A stretch of 53,272 bases of DNA from an uncultured Granulosicoccus sp. GTDB taxonomy: Bacteria > Pseudomonadota > Gammaproteobacteria > Granulosicoccales > Granulosicoccaceae. The first letter of the stretch is position 1, and the number at the start of each line of letters is the position of its first letter. This document shows, piece by piece, positions 18,518-27,962 of this stretch. Below the pieces are notes generated by a model that was given only the letters and a program-made list of their open reading frames with translations, was not told the DNA's origin and did not search any database. Position numbers and translations under genes: made by a program. The DNA lies in assembly GCA_947495035.1 (NCBI GenBank), contig CANLXI010000039.1, positions 1 through 53,272 of the forward strand. Direction: 5' to 3'.

Positions 18518-20041
18518 GTGAGCAACAAACTCCAAAGCGACATCGAACGCCAATTGACCTCTCGATGTCGTCGCTTGAACTCAGCGCCGATAGGGCGCGA
18601 CGATGGTCAGTATGTCCTGTGCTGGCTACAGCAGACCCTTCGTGGAGCAGCAAACCCAGTCATCGATGCCGCAATTGCGCTGGGTAACTCCCTTGATCTT
18701 CCGGTGGTCGTCTATCATGGAATCGGTCAGCACTATCCACATGCATCTGACCGACTTCACCAGTTCATTCTGGAGGCATCTTACTCACTCGAACGGGATG
18801 TCAACGATCGCGGGTTGCGTTTTCTGCGTGTCGTGGAGCGTCAGGAGCAACCCGCAAAAGGCCTCGTTTATCGCCTCGCTACAGCTGCTGCTGCCCTAGT
18901 GATCGATGACTTGAGTGCTTTCGTCGGCCGATGGCAGGCCATGCGAGTAGCCAAACGTCTTGACATTGCGGTTATAGCAGTCGATGCCGCACGCCTGGTT
19001 CCTGAACAGGCAATTGGCTGTGATTGCCCTACTACTCGCCAGTTCCGCGCAAGAGTCGGCGACTTGCGTGAAGAGTGGAGTGGTGATTACGCCAGTATAG
19101 AGGCGTCAGTGGCACCCTTTGAAAACGAGCTGGCATCCAGACACGATGCTCTCGGACACAACTGGCGTAAAGGAATTTCCACACTGATTCGAGAGTGCGA
19201 TATCGATCACTCCCTGCCTGCAGCGTCCTGGTGTACGGGAACTCGAGAGGCTGGTCTGCAGCAATTGTACTGGGCTGGTAGCAAGGTCATCCCCGGCTAT
19301 GCATCAAATCGCAACAATCCAGCTGTATATGGTACGACCTGTCTTTCCCCTTACCTGCATTTTGGTGTGCTGGGCCCGCAGGATGTGGTTGGGGTGGCAT
19401 CCCAGATAGAAGCGCCGCGCGACCAATGGAAGTTTCTCGATGAGTTGCTCGTGTGGAGAGAGTTCTTTCATCACACGTCCCTGAGGTTTGACGACCCCAC
19501 GGCATTTGGCAATTTTCCAGAGTGGGCAAGACAGACTCTTGCCTTGCATGCATCGGATCCTCGACCGGTAAAATACGATTTGCATGCTCTTGTTCATGGA
19601 CAGACGGACGATGAAACCTGGAACGCTGCGCAACGCCAGTTCCTGATCGATGGCTGGATGCACAACAACCTGCGCATGTATTGGGGCAAAAGACTGATTG
19701 AGTGGACCGAAACGCCTGAGGCGGCCTGGGACACTGCCTGCTACCTGAATGATCGATTCAGTCTGGATGGAAGAGATCCCGCGACCTACGGCAATTTGCG
19801 GTGGTGTTTTGGTTCCGGCAGGCCAGCCGCTGAGGTACCGATTTACGGATCGGTTTCTCGAAAGAGTGACAGGATCATGCGTTCGCGACCAGGTGTCAAT
19901 GAGTGGTTATTCACCGCAGCCAGGCGCGAAGGCCCGATGGTATCCATCCCCGAGAAGATTCCAGTGTGGAGTCAACCCCAGGCGTCCGGAAAAACTGCTG
20001 TACCTTATTCCGACTCGGAGAACCAGCGTGTCAAGAGATGA
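18518..20041 (+). CDS. phrB: Class II CPD photolyase
   Basis: Light-driven repair of cyclobutane pyrimidine dimers using FAD. The class II signatures are clear: YVLCWLQQTLRG near the start, then NPVIDAAIALGN, YGTTCLSPYLHFG, WKFLDELLVWREFFHH, and the FAD-site region WMHNNLRMYWGKRLIEW followed by LDGRDPATYGNLRW. The length (507) is normal for the class. GTG 18518 is preferred because AGGAAG lies just upstream and homology begins soon after; ATG 18437 is an in-frame alternative with no visible ribosome site. It begins 136 bp after the MBL gene and is probably a separate housekeeping gene rather than part of the protease island. Confidence 0.92.
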   Translation: MSNKLQSDIERQLTSRCRRLNSAPIGRDDGQYVLCWLQQTLRGAANPVIDAAIALGNSLDLPVVVYHGIGQHYPHASDRLHQFILEASYSLERDVNDRGLRFLRVVERQEQPAKGLVYRLATAAAALVIDDLSAFVGRWQAMRVAKRLDIAVIAVDAARLVPEQAIGCDCPTTRQFRARVGDLREEWSGDYASIEASVAPFENELASRHDALGHNWRKGISTLIRECDIDHSLPAASWCTGTREAGLQQLYWAGSKVIPGYASNRNNPAVYGTTCLSPYLHFGVLGPQDVVGVASQIEAPRDQWKFLDELLVWREFFHHTSLRFDDPTAFGNFPEWARQTLALHASDPRPVKYDLHALVHGQTDDETWNAAQRQFLIDGWMHNNLRMYWGKRLIEWTETPEAAWDTACYLNDRFSLDGRDPATYGNLRWCFGSGRPAAEVPIYGSVSRKSDRIMRSRPGVNEWLFTAARREGPMVSIPEKIPVWSQPQASGKTAVPYSDSENQRVKR

Positions 20042-20207
20042 AACCTTCCGCCTTCCCGACCATTTCGGCGAAGGTCCTGTGAGGGTTCACACCATTGCAT
20101 GTCGGAGATGTTCAGTCCTCACTCATTCATACAATCCTCTCACATGCAGGTATGACTACCGTAGAGTTGCCGAGAGATAAAACGTGTGCTTTGTAGGAGG
20201 AGGATAA

Positions 20208-21107
20208 ATGACGACGATAAAGTACAGTGAGTCGCAGGGCAACAACAGTCCAGACATCTGGGGCATCTATGAATCGGCAACAGGATCGATCCAGTACATT
20301 TGCGCCGACCCGGATACGAAACAGGCGGCGCTGATTGACATCGTGCAGGACTATGATCCGGCGTCTGCGAGAACCGGGTTCGAATCAGCCGATAAGGTGC
20401 TCGACCTGGTCAAGCGCGAAGAGCTTGAAATCGTGCATATTCTCGACACTCATCCGCATGCGGATCACCTGATGGCCTCGTCTTATCTCAGAGAGAAGAC
20501 CGGGGCACCCAACGCCATAGGCGAAAAAACCAGAGAAATTGCTGATCTCTGGGAAGAGATATACAGCATTCCCGACGCATTCGATCCGGAAGCTGATTTT
20601 GACAGACTCCTCGCAGAGGGCGATACATTCAAGATCGGTGATCTCGACGTTGAAGTCTGGCTATCACCGGGACACACACTGGGGTCTGTTACCTATCTCG
20701 TCGGGGACTCTGCCTTTGTTCATGACACGCTGATGTTCCCTGACACTGGAACATCTCGCTCTGATTTTCCGGGTGGGTCGACCACAGAGCTCTGGAATTC
20801 CATCCAGCGAATACTGTCGTTGCCAGACGAAACCCGGCTGTTCGTCGGTCACGACTATTGCAGTGACGAGCGAGACGAGCCGATGTGGGAAGCTACGGTG
20901 GCGGAACACAAGTCAGGCAATGTGCATCTTGCTGACACGTCGATGGAAGAGTTTCTGTCGCTGCGGCGTGAACGTGACAAGACATTGAGTCTTCCAGACA
21001 GAATGCTTGCTGCTTTGCAGGTGAACCTGAGAGCAGGCAAACTGCCCAGCGGCGACAAACCATCGCTGACAATTCCGCTGAACCGTTTCAAGGGAGATGG
21101 CGCATGA
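20208..21107 (+). CDS. ETHE1/Blh-type persulfide dioxygenase (MBL fold)
   Basis: A 299-residue MBL-fold protein with DTHPHADHL (His82, His84, Asp86, His87), SPGHTLGSVTYL and FVGHDYC, the pattern of glutathione-persulfide dioxygenases, which oxidise persulfide to sulfite with a mononuclear iron. A very strong ribosome site (GGAGGAGG) precedes the ATG. Its last 4 bases overlap the start of the rhodanese gene, the usual pairing in sulfide detoxification. Sulfide:quinone oxidoreductase is not in the window. Confidence 0.88.
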   Translation: MTTIKYSESQGNNSPDIWGIYESATGSIQYICADPDTKQAALIDIVQDYDPASARTGFESADKVLDLVKREELEIVHILDTHPHADHLMASSYLREKTGAPNAIGEKTREIADLWEEIYSIPDAFDPEADFDRLLAEGDTFKIGDLDVEVWLSPGHTLGSVTYLVGDSAFVHDTLMFPDTGTSRSDFPGGSTTELWNSIQRILSLPDETRLFVGHDYCSDERDEPMWEATVAEHKSGNVHLADTSMEEFLSLRRERDKTLSLPDRMLAALQVNLRAGKLPSGDKPSLTIPLNRFKGDGA

Positions 21108-21502
21108 CCAGCACGGCAGACAGCCTTGTCAACGAGGCGAGAAAGACCGTTCCAGCCACAATGCCGATCGATGCCCGTGCTGATGCGGACGCCGGGTACG
21201 CGATCATCCTTGATGTGCGGGAAGCTGCAGAGCTGTCGTCCGTGGGAACGCCAGTGGGCAGCATACACGTGCCGCGCGGCTTGCTGGAGTTCAAGGCCGA
21301 TCCTGAAACCGACACCGCCGAAGAAGCGCTGACTATTGCGAAGGCGCAGGGTCTCAAGGTCCATGTGCTGTGCGCCTCGGGCGGACGCGCCGTTCTGGCT
21401 GCACAGACGCTGAATACAATGGGCTATGATGCAACGGTAGTCGAAGGCGGCATGAAGGGCTGGAAAGAGGCGGGACTGCAAGTTGCAAACTCGCAGCACT
21501 GA
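21104..21502 (+). CDS. Rhodanese-domain sulfurtransferase
   Basis: A 132-residue single rhodanese domain. The active-site loop is CASGGRA with catalytic Cys90; earlier motifs are LDVREAAEL and GSIHVPRG, and the end is VEGGMKGWKEAG. It moves sulfane sulfur between thiols such as glutathione and sulfite. Translationally coupled to the dioxygenase (ATGA overlap), so the pair probably handles persulfide and sulfite together. Cytosolic, no signal peptide. Confidence 0.9.
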   Translation: MTSTADSLVNEARKTVPATMPIDARADADAGYAIILDVREAAELSSVGTPVGSIHVPRGLLEFKADPETDTAEEALTIAKAQGLKVHVLCASGGRAVLAAQTLNTMGYDATVVEGGMKGWKEAGLQVANSQH

Positions 21503-21735
21503 CCGCGCTGCAGTTGTAAACGAAGTACTTGAAACACTCGGAATACTCCAGCTTCCTGGCGAGAGGTCCGGCTTCAGGCGGCAAGACCGATCGCACTTAT
21601 CAGGTTCCGGTAGTGCGGAAACGGATCTACAACCGCAGCTCCAGTCACAGGAGTACAGACATTCCGTGCGTACTCATATGATTCAGCCGCCAATATCGTG
21701 TCAAGCGCTACGTTGCACGATCCAGTTACCAGACC

Positions 21736-22239
21736 TCAGTGGATGCAGGCGGTAGCTACCAGAATCAGAGCTGGATCGATACCGAAAGTGCTTTCCAGGC
21801 TCTCGTCGGAAAGTCTCAGCCAGTCATTCTGCGCCCGGTAAGCCAGTTTTTCCCTCTCGGCAGGACAGGCGAAAACCGTCCCTGATTCATCCTGTAGATA
21901 GTGCACCATTTCGTGAACGAGAATGGAAAGCTCCGCGAGTGATTTGCCTGTCCACTCACTGGATACAAGAATCGCGCGCAGCTCCTTGTCGTACAAGGCT
22001 ACGATTTCAACTTGAGCCTCGTCTGCCTCTGTACCATATCGCCGTGCGACAAGCTCAGACTGTGGCAGTGCAATGATGTCCGGATGGGACGTCGGAATTC
22101 CAAGTTGATAATGCGAGTCCAGCCATAGAACGGTGAAATCAAGAAATGTCGGTCCCGTGCGCTGTTCCGCGGAAGCGATGACAGAGACGGCTGAGAGGAC
22201 GCAGGTCGCCAGAATTCTGCAAAAAATTGCATTGAGCAT
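21736..22239 (-). CDS. Exported zincin-like protein (DUF6647-like)
   Basis: A 167-residue protein with a signal peptide (about residues 1-24, SVIASAEQ). It carries LVHEMVHYLQDESG, a HExxH zinc-peptidase-like motif. The family resembles DUF6647 proteins, whose function is not established. A TACIH C-terminus and two other Cys residues may form disulfides in the periplasm. It is divergent from the membrane regulator gene at 22365, so that regulator may control it. Confidence 0.75.
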   Translation of the reverse strand: MLNAIFCRILATCVLSAVSVIASAEQRTGPTFLDFTVLWLDSHYQLGIPTSHPDIIALPQSELVARRYGTEADEAQVEIVALYDKELRAILVSSEWTGKSLAELSILVHEMVHYLQDESGTVFACPAEREKLAYRAQNDWLRLSDESLESTFGIDPALILVATACIH

Positions 22240-22364
22240 GACGATTCTCGTGAAGAGGATGTGTCGTCACGAGCATCGAACGCTGCTACAGTGGAGTCAT
22301 GAAAGAAGCCTGAAAGAAGTTGGAAATTCGGTTGATATTTCCTGAATCCTGGGCGGAGTCGAAG

Positions 22365-23594
22365 ATGAACGCATCCAGAATCAGCATCGGTCATCTCACG
22401 TTGAGCCAGCGCCTGGGGTGTCTGGAGGATCGACATGGCAATATGTGCCACCTTCGGCCAAAATCCTACCGAGTTCTCGAGATATTGGCTGAACACAGAG
22501 GCGCGCTGGTTTCAAAGGACGACCTCATCGCTGGGGCGTGGAATGGATCGGTAGTGACAGATGAATCGCTGTCACAATGCATCAGCGATATCCGCCGTGC
22601 TCTAGGAAAGGATGACGCGAAACTGCTGCGTACGGTGCCACGACGCGGTTATGTGCTCGAGGCGGAGGCGGAGGCTGAGATCCTGTCGAATCCCGCTTCA
22701 CCAGCATGGGTGGTTCGGGCAGTGGTATCGGTCGCAATTACTGCCGTACTGTCGATCTCCTTGTTCGTCACAACCATGAGCCCCAAGGCGACTTACATGG
22801 CGACACAGGAGGTGGCCGACAGTCATGACGCTCCACGAGTAGATCCAAGGGGCCAGGACTGGCGCGAGCGGGATGCCAACGATGCCTTGCGTGCGGAGTT
22901 GCAGGATACTCTGGTATCCGACCCTCGGAATGCAGATGCATGGGCGCAGTTGGGTGTCACCTTCTGGCTGGAGGTCAAGCACAGCGCGTGGGGCGGTGGT
23001 CGCCGTGAGCTTGCACTGTCGCTGTCAGCGCTTGAACGCTCGCTTCTTCTTGGCGGGGGAGCGCTTGCCTATCGTACGCTGGCCGAAGTGCGGCTCGATG
23101 CGCCGTTCCGCGATGCCAGGTCTGTAGTAGATGCGCTTGCGGCCGCGCAAGCCGCGATCCATCTCGACCCAGTCGATCCCAATGCTCAGATGATCCTTGC
23201 CGATGCTCTCCTGGCCAATGGGCACGCTGAAGACGCAATTCCGCTGATTGAACAGCCGCTCGCAGCGCTTGCGACGCCGCCAGACCGGTATCGGGAAATT
23301 GCGGGACTGATCTATCTCGTAGCGGGCGAATCGTCAAAGGCTGTTGAAGAGTTCGGACGCCTTCACGGGGCCGGTACGTTCTCTGGAATGCGTGATTACA
23401 CCGGATGGTTTCTGGCAGCAAGCCTGGCTCATGCAGGTCGGATCGATGAAGCGTCGACAGTGGTCAGGCAAGCACGAATTTCACGGCCCGAGCGAACACT
23501 GCAAGGTGTGGCAGTTTCGCTGAACCGGCTAGCTGACAAGGGCGCTCTTGATACAGTACTGGACGGCCTGAGACTGGCGGGAATGCCGGGTTGA
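22365..23594 (+). CDS. CadC-like winged-helix regulator with periplasmic TPRs
   Basis: A 409-residue protein: OmpR/ToxR-type winged helix at residues about 7-98 (LRPKSYRVLEILAEHRG, then TDESLSQCISDIRRALG and the wing VPRRGYVL), one membrane helix at about 116-138, and a C-terminal TPR-like domain predicted in the periplasm. Such one-component membrane regulators sense periplasmic signals and act at promoters directly. ATG 22365 has GGAG 6 bp upstream; TTG 22320 is a weaker alternative. The 125-bp divergent gap to the zincin-like gene is the obvious target promoter. Confidence 0.85.
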   Translation: MNASRISIGHLTLSQRLGCLEDRHGNMCHLRPKSYRVLEILAEHRGALVSKDDLIAGAWNGSVVTDESLSQCISDIRRALGKDDAKLLRTVPRRGYVLEAEAEAEILSNPASPAWVVRAVVSVAITAVLSISLFVTTMSPKATYMATQEVADSHDAPRVDPRGQDWRERDANDALRAELQDTLVSDPRNADAWAQLGVTFWLEVKHSAWGGGRRELALSLSALERSLLLGGGALAYRTLAEVRLDAPFRDARSVVDALAAAQAAIHLDPVDPNAQMILADALLANGHAEDAIPLIEQPLAALATPPDRYREIAGLIYLVAGESSKAVEEFGRLHGAGTFSGMRDYTGWFLAASLAHAGRIDEASTVVRQARISRPERTLQGVAVSLNRLADKGALDTVLDGLRLAGMPG

Positions 23595-23652
23595 TCCTTG
23601 ATGGTTCATCGAGATACCAGCAGAAATCGACATCGGTTTGGCTGCGTCTCGA

Positions 23653-24666
23653 TTATCGCCCCGAGGATTGGGCTCCATCGCCTTTGAAATCGAGGTAACT
23701 CTTCCAAGCCATGGCGACTCTCGGATCTGCGGCAGTTTCGGCCTTGATCACTTGCGTCCACGAAAGCTCCAGGGCATCAAGAAGCTGAGGGGGCCACTCG
23801 AGGACTTTCACCCCGCGCGCGCGGAAATCAGCAATCGCATTGTCCTGATGCTGAACTGCAATATCACGCGTCCAACGGAGAGCTTCATCGCAGGCACGCT
23901 CGATCGAGCCACGAATGCTCTCCGACAACGCAAGCCATGTCTTTTCCAGTACAAGCAGTTCAAGTGCTGTGGAAGGCTGCTGCCAACCCGGGATGTAGAG
24001 ATACGGTGCATATTCCGGAAATCCCAGCAGGGAATCAATCGACGGCATCGCGAACTCAGCCGCATCGATCACCCCATTCTCAAAGGCTGGACGAATGTCG
24101 CTCGCCGGGAGTTCATAGGTCGTAACACCAAGGTTTCTCAACGTCTGAGCGCCGTATCCGAAACTTCGCATGGCCAGACCATTCAGATCATGCGTCGTAT
24201 TGATGGGAAAGCGAAACCATCCTCCAGCTTCTTCGGGCAGGACGCCGCAGTAGATGCTCCGCAGCCCATGATGTGAGTATATCTCGTCAAGTGCACTGGC
24301 GCCTTCACCTTCCTTCATCCATGCGGAAAACTCATCCGGATCAGGTCCGAACGGAAAACCCCCGAAGAGAATCAGTGCCGGCTCCTCGCGATGGTGATGT
24401 CCTGGTGAACCCCAGACCGCATCCACAAGGCCCGAATGGAGCGCCTCGAAGGCATCCACATCAAGAACAAGCTGATCATGCACCTCGATATGAAGTTCCC
24501 CATTTGCCAAGGCATTGACTTCGTCAGCAAAGACACGCGCGGACTCCCCGAAGAGGTGGGGGTGCAACAGGCTGTTCATACGCCACCGCTTCTCATCCGC
24601 CGACGATACAGACGTCGGACAGACGATGATCAGACATAGCAGAGAAAACCGCATCCAGTCGGGCAT
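23653..24666 (-). CDS. Orphan TRAP-type solute-binding protein (DctP family)
   Basis: A 337-residue exported protein. The signal peptide spans about residues 1-23 (SVSSADEK). The DctP pattern is present: a first domain with LVDAVWGSPG, a linking segment WFRFPINTTHDLNGLAMRSF with the conserved Arg that contacts a carboxylate ligand, then ALELLVLEKTWLALS. No DctQ or DctM membrane genes lie nearby, so it either serves a distant TRAP transporter or acts as a sensor. Convergent with the regulator at 22365. Confidence 0.85.
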   Translation of the reverse strand: MPDWMRFSLLCLIIVCPTSVSSADEKRWRMNSLLHPHLFGESARVFADEVNALANGELHIEVHDQLVLDVDAFEALHSGLVDAVWGSPGHHHREEPALILFGGFPFGPDPDEFSAWMKEGEGASALDEIYSHHGLRSIYCGVLPEEAGGWFRFPINTTHDLNGLAMRSFGYGAQTLRNLGVTTYELPASDIRPAFENGVIDAAEFAMPSIDSLLGFPEYAPYLYIPGWQQPSTALELLVLEKTWLALSESIRGSIERACDEALRWTRDIAVQHQDNAIADFRARGVKVLEWPPQLLDALELSWTQVIKAETAADPRVAMAWKSYLDFKGDGAQSSGR

Positions 24667-25040
24667 ACCGATAGCCTACGCGATAGCACAGTGAAAATCT
24701 TGCTTATTGGCGTGGAAAGCAACTGGAATTCTCAGGACGGTATTATTGTACCGGATTGAACTACGTCAGATGCGAGTACTTCCGGAGAAGATCTCGGTCC
24801 GCAGTTGAGCAACGCGGGTAACCTGGCGCTCCGACCCGTGCTTCAACACAGGGAGAATTCTCATTGCAGGCTTCATCCGCAATTACCTCCATCATTTCAT
24901 TCACCCTGTCAGCCCGATCGAATTCTGTGCGTCACATTCAAGAAAGCCCAAACAACCAAAGTTGGAGAAATGCCATTGCAACTTTTTTCCTGCGCGCTGC
25001 GTATATCCATTGAACGACAAGCAAACTCAGGATTAAAACA
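24667..25040. other. 370-bp gap with no gene seen
   Basis: It separates the divergent TRAP binding-protein gene and the DUF7282-like gene and must hold both promoters. No coding frame with a ribosome site, no hairpin terminator and no repeats are convincing. Confidence 0.45.
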
Positions 25041-25457
25041 ATGAAAATCTCTACCATTACAGTCGCCATTCTTGCAATGACGTCAAGTTTGGTCTTTGCT
25101 GGCGCCCATTCCATGAGCCCTACAGTGGAAGCGACAGATCAGGACGTTTCGAACGGTATTGTCAGTGCGAGGATGGTCAATGCCGACGCAAACGGCTGGA
25201 TGGTTGTGCATCGTACTGACGCTGAAATGAAACCTGGCCCCGTTGTGGGCTACGCTCCGATCCGCAAGGGCGGAAATATCGATGTTGCAGCCATCTTGCA
25301 AGAATCCGTCGCACCTGGAGATATGCTGATGTTGATGGTTCATGCAGAAGATGGAGGTATGGCCAAAGGTATCTTTGAATATACTCTAGGCGCTACGGAA
25401 GACGGTCCAATCCGGGTGGATGGCAAGTTGGTGATGACTGTCATCACTGCCCAGTAG
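25041..25457 (+). CDS. Exported DUF7282-like protein
   Basis: A 138-residue protein with a signal peptide (about 1-20, VFAGAHS). The body follows the DUF7282 pattern: ATDQDVSNGIV, GWMVVHRTD, GPVVGYAPIRKGG and LMLMVHAEDGG. The function is unknown; such domains are seen in exported and S-layer-associated proteins. AGGA precedes the start at suitable spacing. It is followed at 25687 by another secreted protein on the same strand, 229 bp away. Confidence 0.72.
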   Translation: MKISTITVAILAMTSSLVFAGAHSMSPTVEATDQDVSNGIVSARMVNADANGWMVVHRTDAEMKPGPVVGYAPIRKGGNIDVAAILQESVAPGDMLMLMVHAEDGGMAKGIFEYTLGATEDGPIRVDGKLVMTVITAQ

Positions 25458-25686
25458 ACCTTCATCCCTATGGCAATGGCAGTTGTTTCTTGCATACGCA
25501 TGATGAAGAATTTTCCCGGTAGGTAACGATTTATTGGTGTTCTCGATAATTTTTGCATTCTTGCATCTTTGCAACCATGTGCCACGTATGGTTCTGTGTG
25601 GGAGCTCAATCTTCGACCAGCAGAGTGTGCTTTGAAGACATCCCCACGGAATAGACAAAATGCTGAGGCATCAACGGGAGAAAAGG

Positions 25687-26496
25687 ATGAACAGATCTAT
25701 CAAGAACATCGCCGCACTGGGTGCCCTGTGCGCAAGCACGGGTATCTGGGCAGGCCACACCAATGAAGTACTGGAAGCGGAACTGGATGGACGCGAGGAA
25801 GTTGGCGCTGATCCGTCTCAACGGCTTGTCGGCGACCCCGATGGCAAGGGCGAAGCCTATGTGTTTGGTATCGATGGGGACACAACGACATTGTGTTATG
25901 TGTTGACAGTCAAGAAAATACAACTCGTACCTGTCGGAGAAGGGATGGCAGCACATATTCACGAAGGTGTGCGTGACAGTAATGGCCCCGTTGTGGCGGC
26001 ATTGGCAGGGCCGGAAGATGGCAATGCAGGTGATTGTCTGACAGAAGGGGAGACCGGCAAATTCCCGACCGAAGAGGCCGGCATTGTGCAACGGATTCTG
26101 AACAATCCGGAACAATTTTATATCAATGTACACAATCCGGCGTACCCCGATGGGGCTATACGCGGGCAATTGAAAAGTCAGCTGCACGAGCATGACCATG
26201 GTGATATGGAACCTTCGGATGGCGATGCACCGTCGGTTCCAATGAACCTGTCAGCTCAGGTGTATTCGTCCAGCGCACTCGAATTGTTCTGGGACCGTTC
26301 GACGGACACTGACGGCTTTGTTGTCGCCTATGCAGTCTATCGCGACGGACAATTTCACAGCTCTGCTCAGGGAAACAGCTATTTCGATGAAGATCTGAGT
26401 CCAGGTACCACTTACTCGTATAGCGTAGTGGCAATCGATAACCTTGCCAATGAATCTGCGGGTTCAGCGGCCATCGAAGCGACGACCGGAAACTAG
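25687..26496 (+). CDS. Secreted CHRD-FN3 protein
   Basis: A 269-residue exported protein. After a signal peptide (IWAGHTNE) comes a CHRD domain (about 20-160) with AELDGREEV, MAAHIHEGV and the conserved FYINVHNPAYPDGAIRGQL ending. A histidine-rich linker (HEHDHGD) leads to one fibronectin type III domain (about 180-265: PMNLSAQVYSSSALELFW through SYSVVAIDNLANES). ATG 25687 has GGGAGAAAAGG upstream and starts at the signal peptide; ATG 25660 lies before it. CHRD proteins are extracellular; the FN3 module suggests binding or adhesion. Confidence 0.85.
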   Translation: MNRSIKNIAALGALCASTGIWAGHTNEVLEAELDGREEVGADPSQRLVGDPDGKGEAYVFGIDGDTTTLCYVLTVKKIQLVPVGEGMAAHIHEGVRDSNGPVVAALAGPEDGNAGDCLTEGETGKFPTEEAGIVQRILNNPEQFYINVHNPAYPDGAIRGQLKSQLHEHDHGDMEPSDGDAPSVPMNLSAQVYSSSALELFWDRSTDTDGFVVAYAVYRDGQFHSSAQGNSYFDEDLSPGTTYSYSVVAIDNLANESAGSAAIEATTGN

Positions 26497-26513
26497 TATT
26501 TCCGTTTAATATT

Positions 26514-26546
26514 GCAAGTCGAGCGTCCCTCGAACGCTCGACTTGC
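26514..26546. terminator. Perfect 13-bp hairpin between convergent genes
   Basis: GCAAGTCGAGCGT (26514-26526) is exactly complementary to ACGCTCGACTTGC (26534-26546) with a 7-nt loop. It starts 18 bp after the CHRD-FN3 stop and faces the PHB depolymerase gene from the other side, so it may stop both transcripts. There is no clear T-run on the plus side. Confidence 0.65.
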
Positions 26547-26720
26547 GATGGCTGTTGACCTCTCCGGTATTCTGCCATTCGTGAAAAAACTGTTCGACGA
26601 TAGCCAAGCTCTGTTCAATCAAAAATCAGCCCCTGCCGCTACCGTACGTAATACAAGCCGGTGAGCCTATCGGTAGTCGATATTGATGCGGGCCGGTGTC
26701 TGCCCCGTAGTTTCTTGGCG

Positions 26721-27962
26721 TCATGATTGACAGGACGTTGTCGCAAATTCTCCCTGCGGGCTTTCAAACAGGATGCTAGCACCGAAGAAGCCGCCAATTA
26801 TCTCATCGGAGCCAATCGCACACAGCGTGAAGAGCCCGCAGAATTCAGCTCGACCTTCCACAAAGTGCCGCCAGTTCGAGGTCGCATGGCGCACGCAATA
26901 CTCGTCTGGATCTGGATCTGGATCTGGGTCTGGGTTACCAATCAACGGTGCACCGAGTTTGTCGGCCATGCCGGCAACAGCTGCCATCTGCCGACCGCTG
27001 CGTAGGGCGTAGTCCGGGTCGTCGTATCCCCACCAATCCCAGCATCCATTCGGATTGCCACCAAGGGGGTCGGTCGACGATGCCGAGACGATGTGCGCCT
27101 GAGGATAGAGCACAACAATGTCGTTGGTCTCTGCCCAGCGATTGTAGCCAGTGGTGCGGACATACAGATCACCTATCTGGTCCAGTGTCTGCTGGCAGCC
27201 GTGAAACACGACATGCAGTTTGCAGGATTCGCCCGCTGCACAGGTTTCCGGCACGTACACGTATCCAAGCTGGTCCATACCGTGCGCTTCCGAATTGGCA
27301 AGGAATTCATCCTGCTCGAATACGCGCAGGTGAGTCGGGTCTGGCGCTCTCGGCGCATTCAAATCACCATAGAGCCAGGACAGGATATCCCCGGCCTGAT
27401 CGATTCCGCAGTCGTTGATGAAATCAGGCTGGGTCACGCCACAACTGTTGGGCGCGCCTTCCGCAAGGAATGCGTGGCCCGCTGGAACATCCGTCACGTA
27501 GCGCATGTTCTGGGCCGCCACACCAGCTCCTCGATAAAAGTCGCGCGCCGCGTCCATCACCGGAGGTGTGACCGTATTGTCTGACGTACCGCTGAAAAGA
27601 TAGAGTCGATCCTCTGCCAACCCGGCCAGCGCATCAATTTTCTCATCTTCTGCAAGAGACCGAGCTACCTGTAGCAATGCGGCATCGTCCGGACCACCTG
27701 GCAGTGTTTGCATGCATTGGTTCAACGCCGTCAGAACACTTCCGCGTGCACAGTAGTAGGGCCCACCCGCAACCACACCAGCTCCTGCAATATTTCGGGA
27801 AAAGGTCACATGAAACTGTACCGCCATGTACGCACCACTGGACAGACCAGAAACTGTCGTGCCGGTGGCATCCAGTTCCAACTCCGGAAGCGGTTGTGCT
27901 GATGCAGTCCCGGCAACAGCAACGGTGAAGGCAATCACCGTTCGAGCATTGACAGATCGCAT
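26721..27962 (-). CDS. Extracellular PHB depolymerase-type esterase
   Basis: A 413-residue secreted esterase. The signal peptide spans about 1-22 (GTASAQP). The catalytic domain has VSGLSSGAYMAVQFH (nucleophile Ser in the lipase-like box), VFHGCQQTLDQIG (oxyanion-hole region) and NGCWDWWGYD, as in poly(3-hydroxybutyrate) depolymerases. A Pro-Asp linker (PD repeated five times) joins a small C-terminal domain starting ATSNWRHFVEGRAEFCG, which resembles C-terminal modules of other depolymerases. The linker DNA is five RTCTGG hexamers on the plus strand. Start ATG 27962 is chosen because it begins the signal peptide; a longer frame reaches 28061. Confidence 0.87.
   Translation of the reverse strand: MRSVNARTVIAFTVAVAGTASAQPLPELELDATGTTVSGLSSGAYMAVQFHVTFSRNIAGAGVVAGGPYYCARGSVLTALNQCMQTLPGGPDDAALLQVARSLAEDEKIDALAGLAEDRLYLFSGTSDNTVTPPVMDAARDFYRGAGVAAQNMRYVTDVPAGHAFLAEGAPNSCGVTQPDFINDCGIDQAGDILSWLYGDLNAPRAPDPTHLRVFEQDEFLANSEAHGMDQLGYVYVPETCAAGESCKLHVVFHGCQQTLDQIGDLYVRTTGYNRWAETNDIVVLYPQAHIVSASSTDPLGGNPNGCWDWWGYDDPDYALRSGRQMAAVAGMADKLGAPLIGNPDPDPDPDPDEYCVRHATSNWRHFVEGRAEFCGLFTLCAIGSDEIIGGFFGASILFESPQGEFATTSCQS

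Noticed and set aside
18518..20041. Photolyase as a member of the protease island
   Set aside because: It is a common stand-alone repair gene with a 136-bp gap from the MBL gene.
20208..21107. Persulfide dioxygenase as part of the protease island because it is also an MBL protein
   Set aside because: Its motifs and coupled rhodanese place it in sulfide oxidation; it follows an unrelated photolyase gene.
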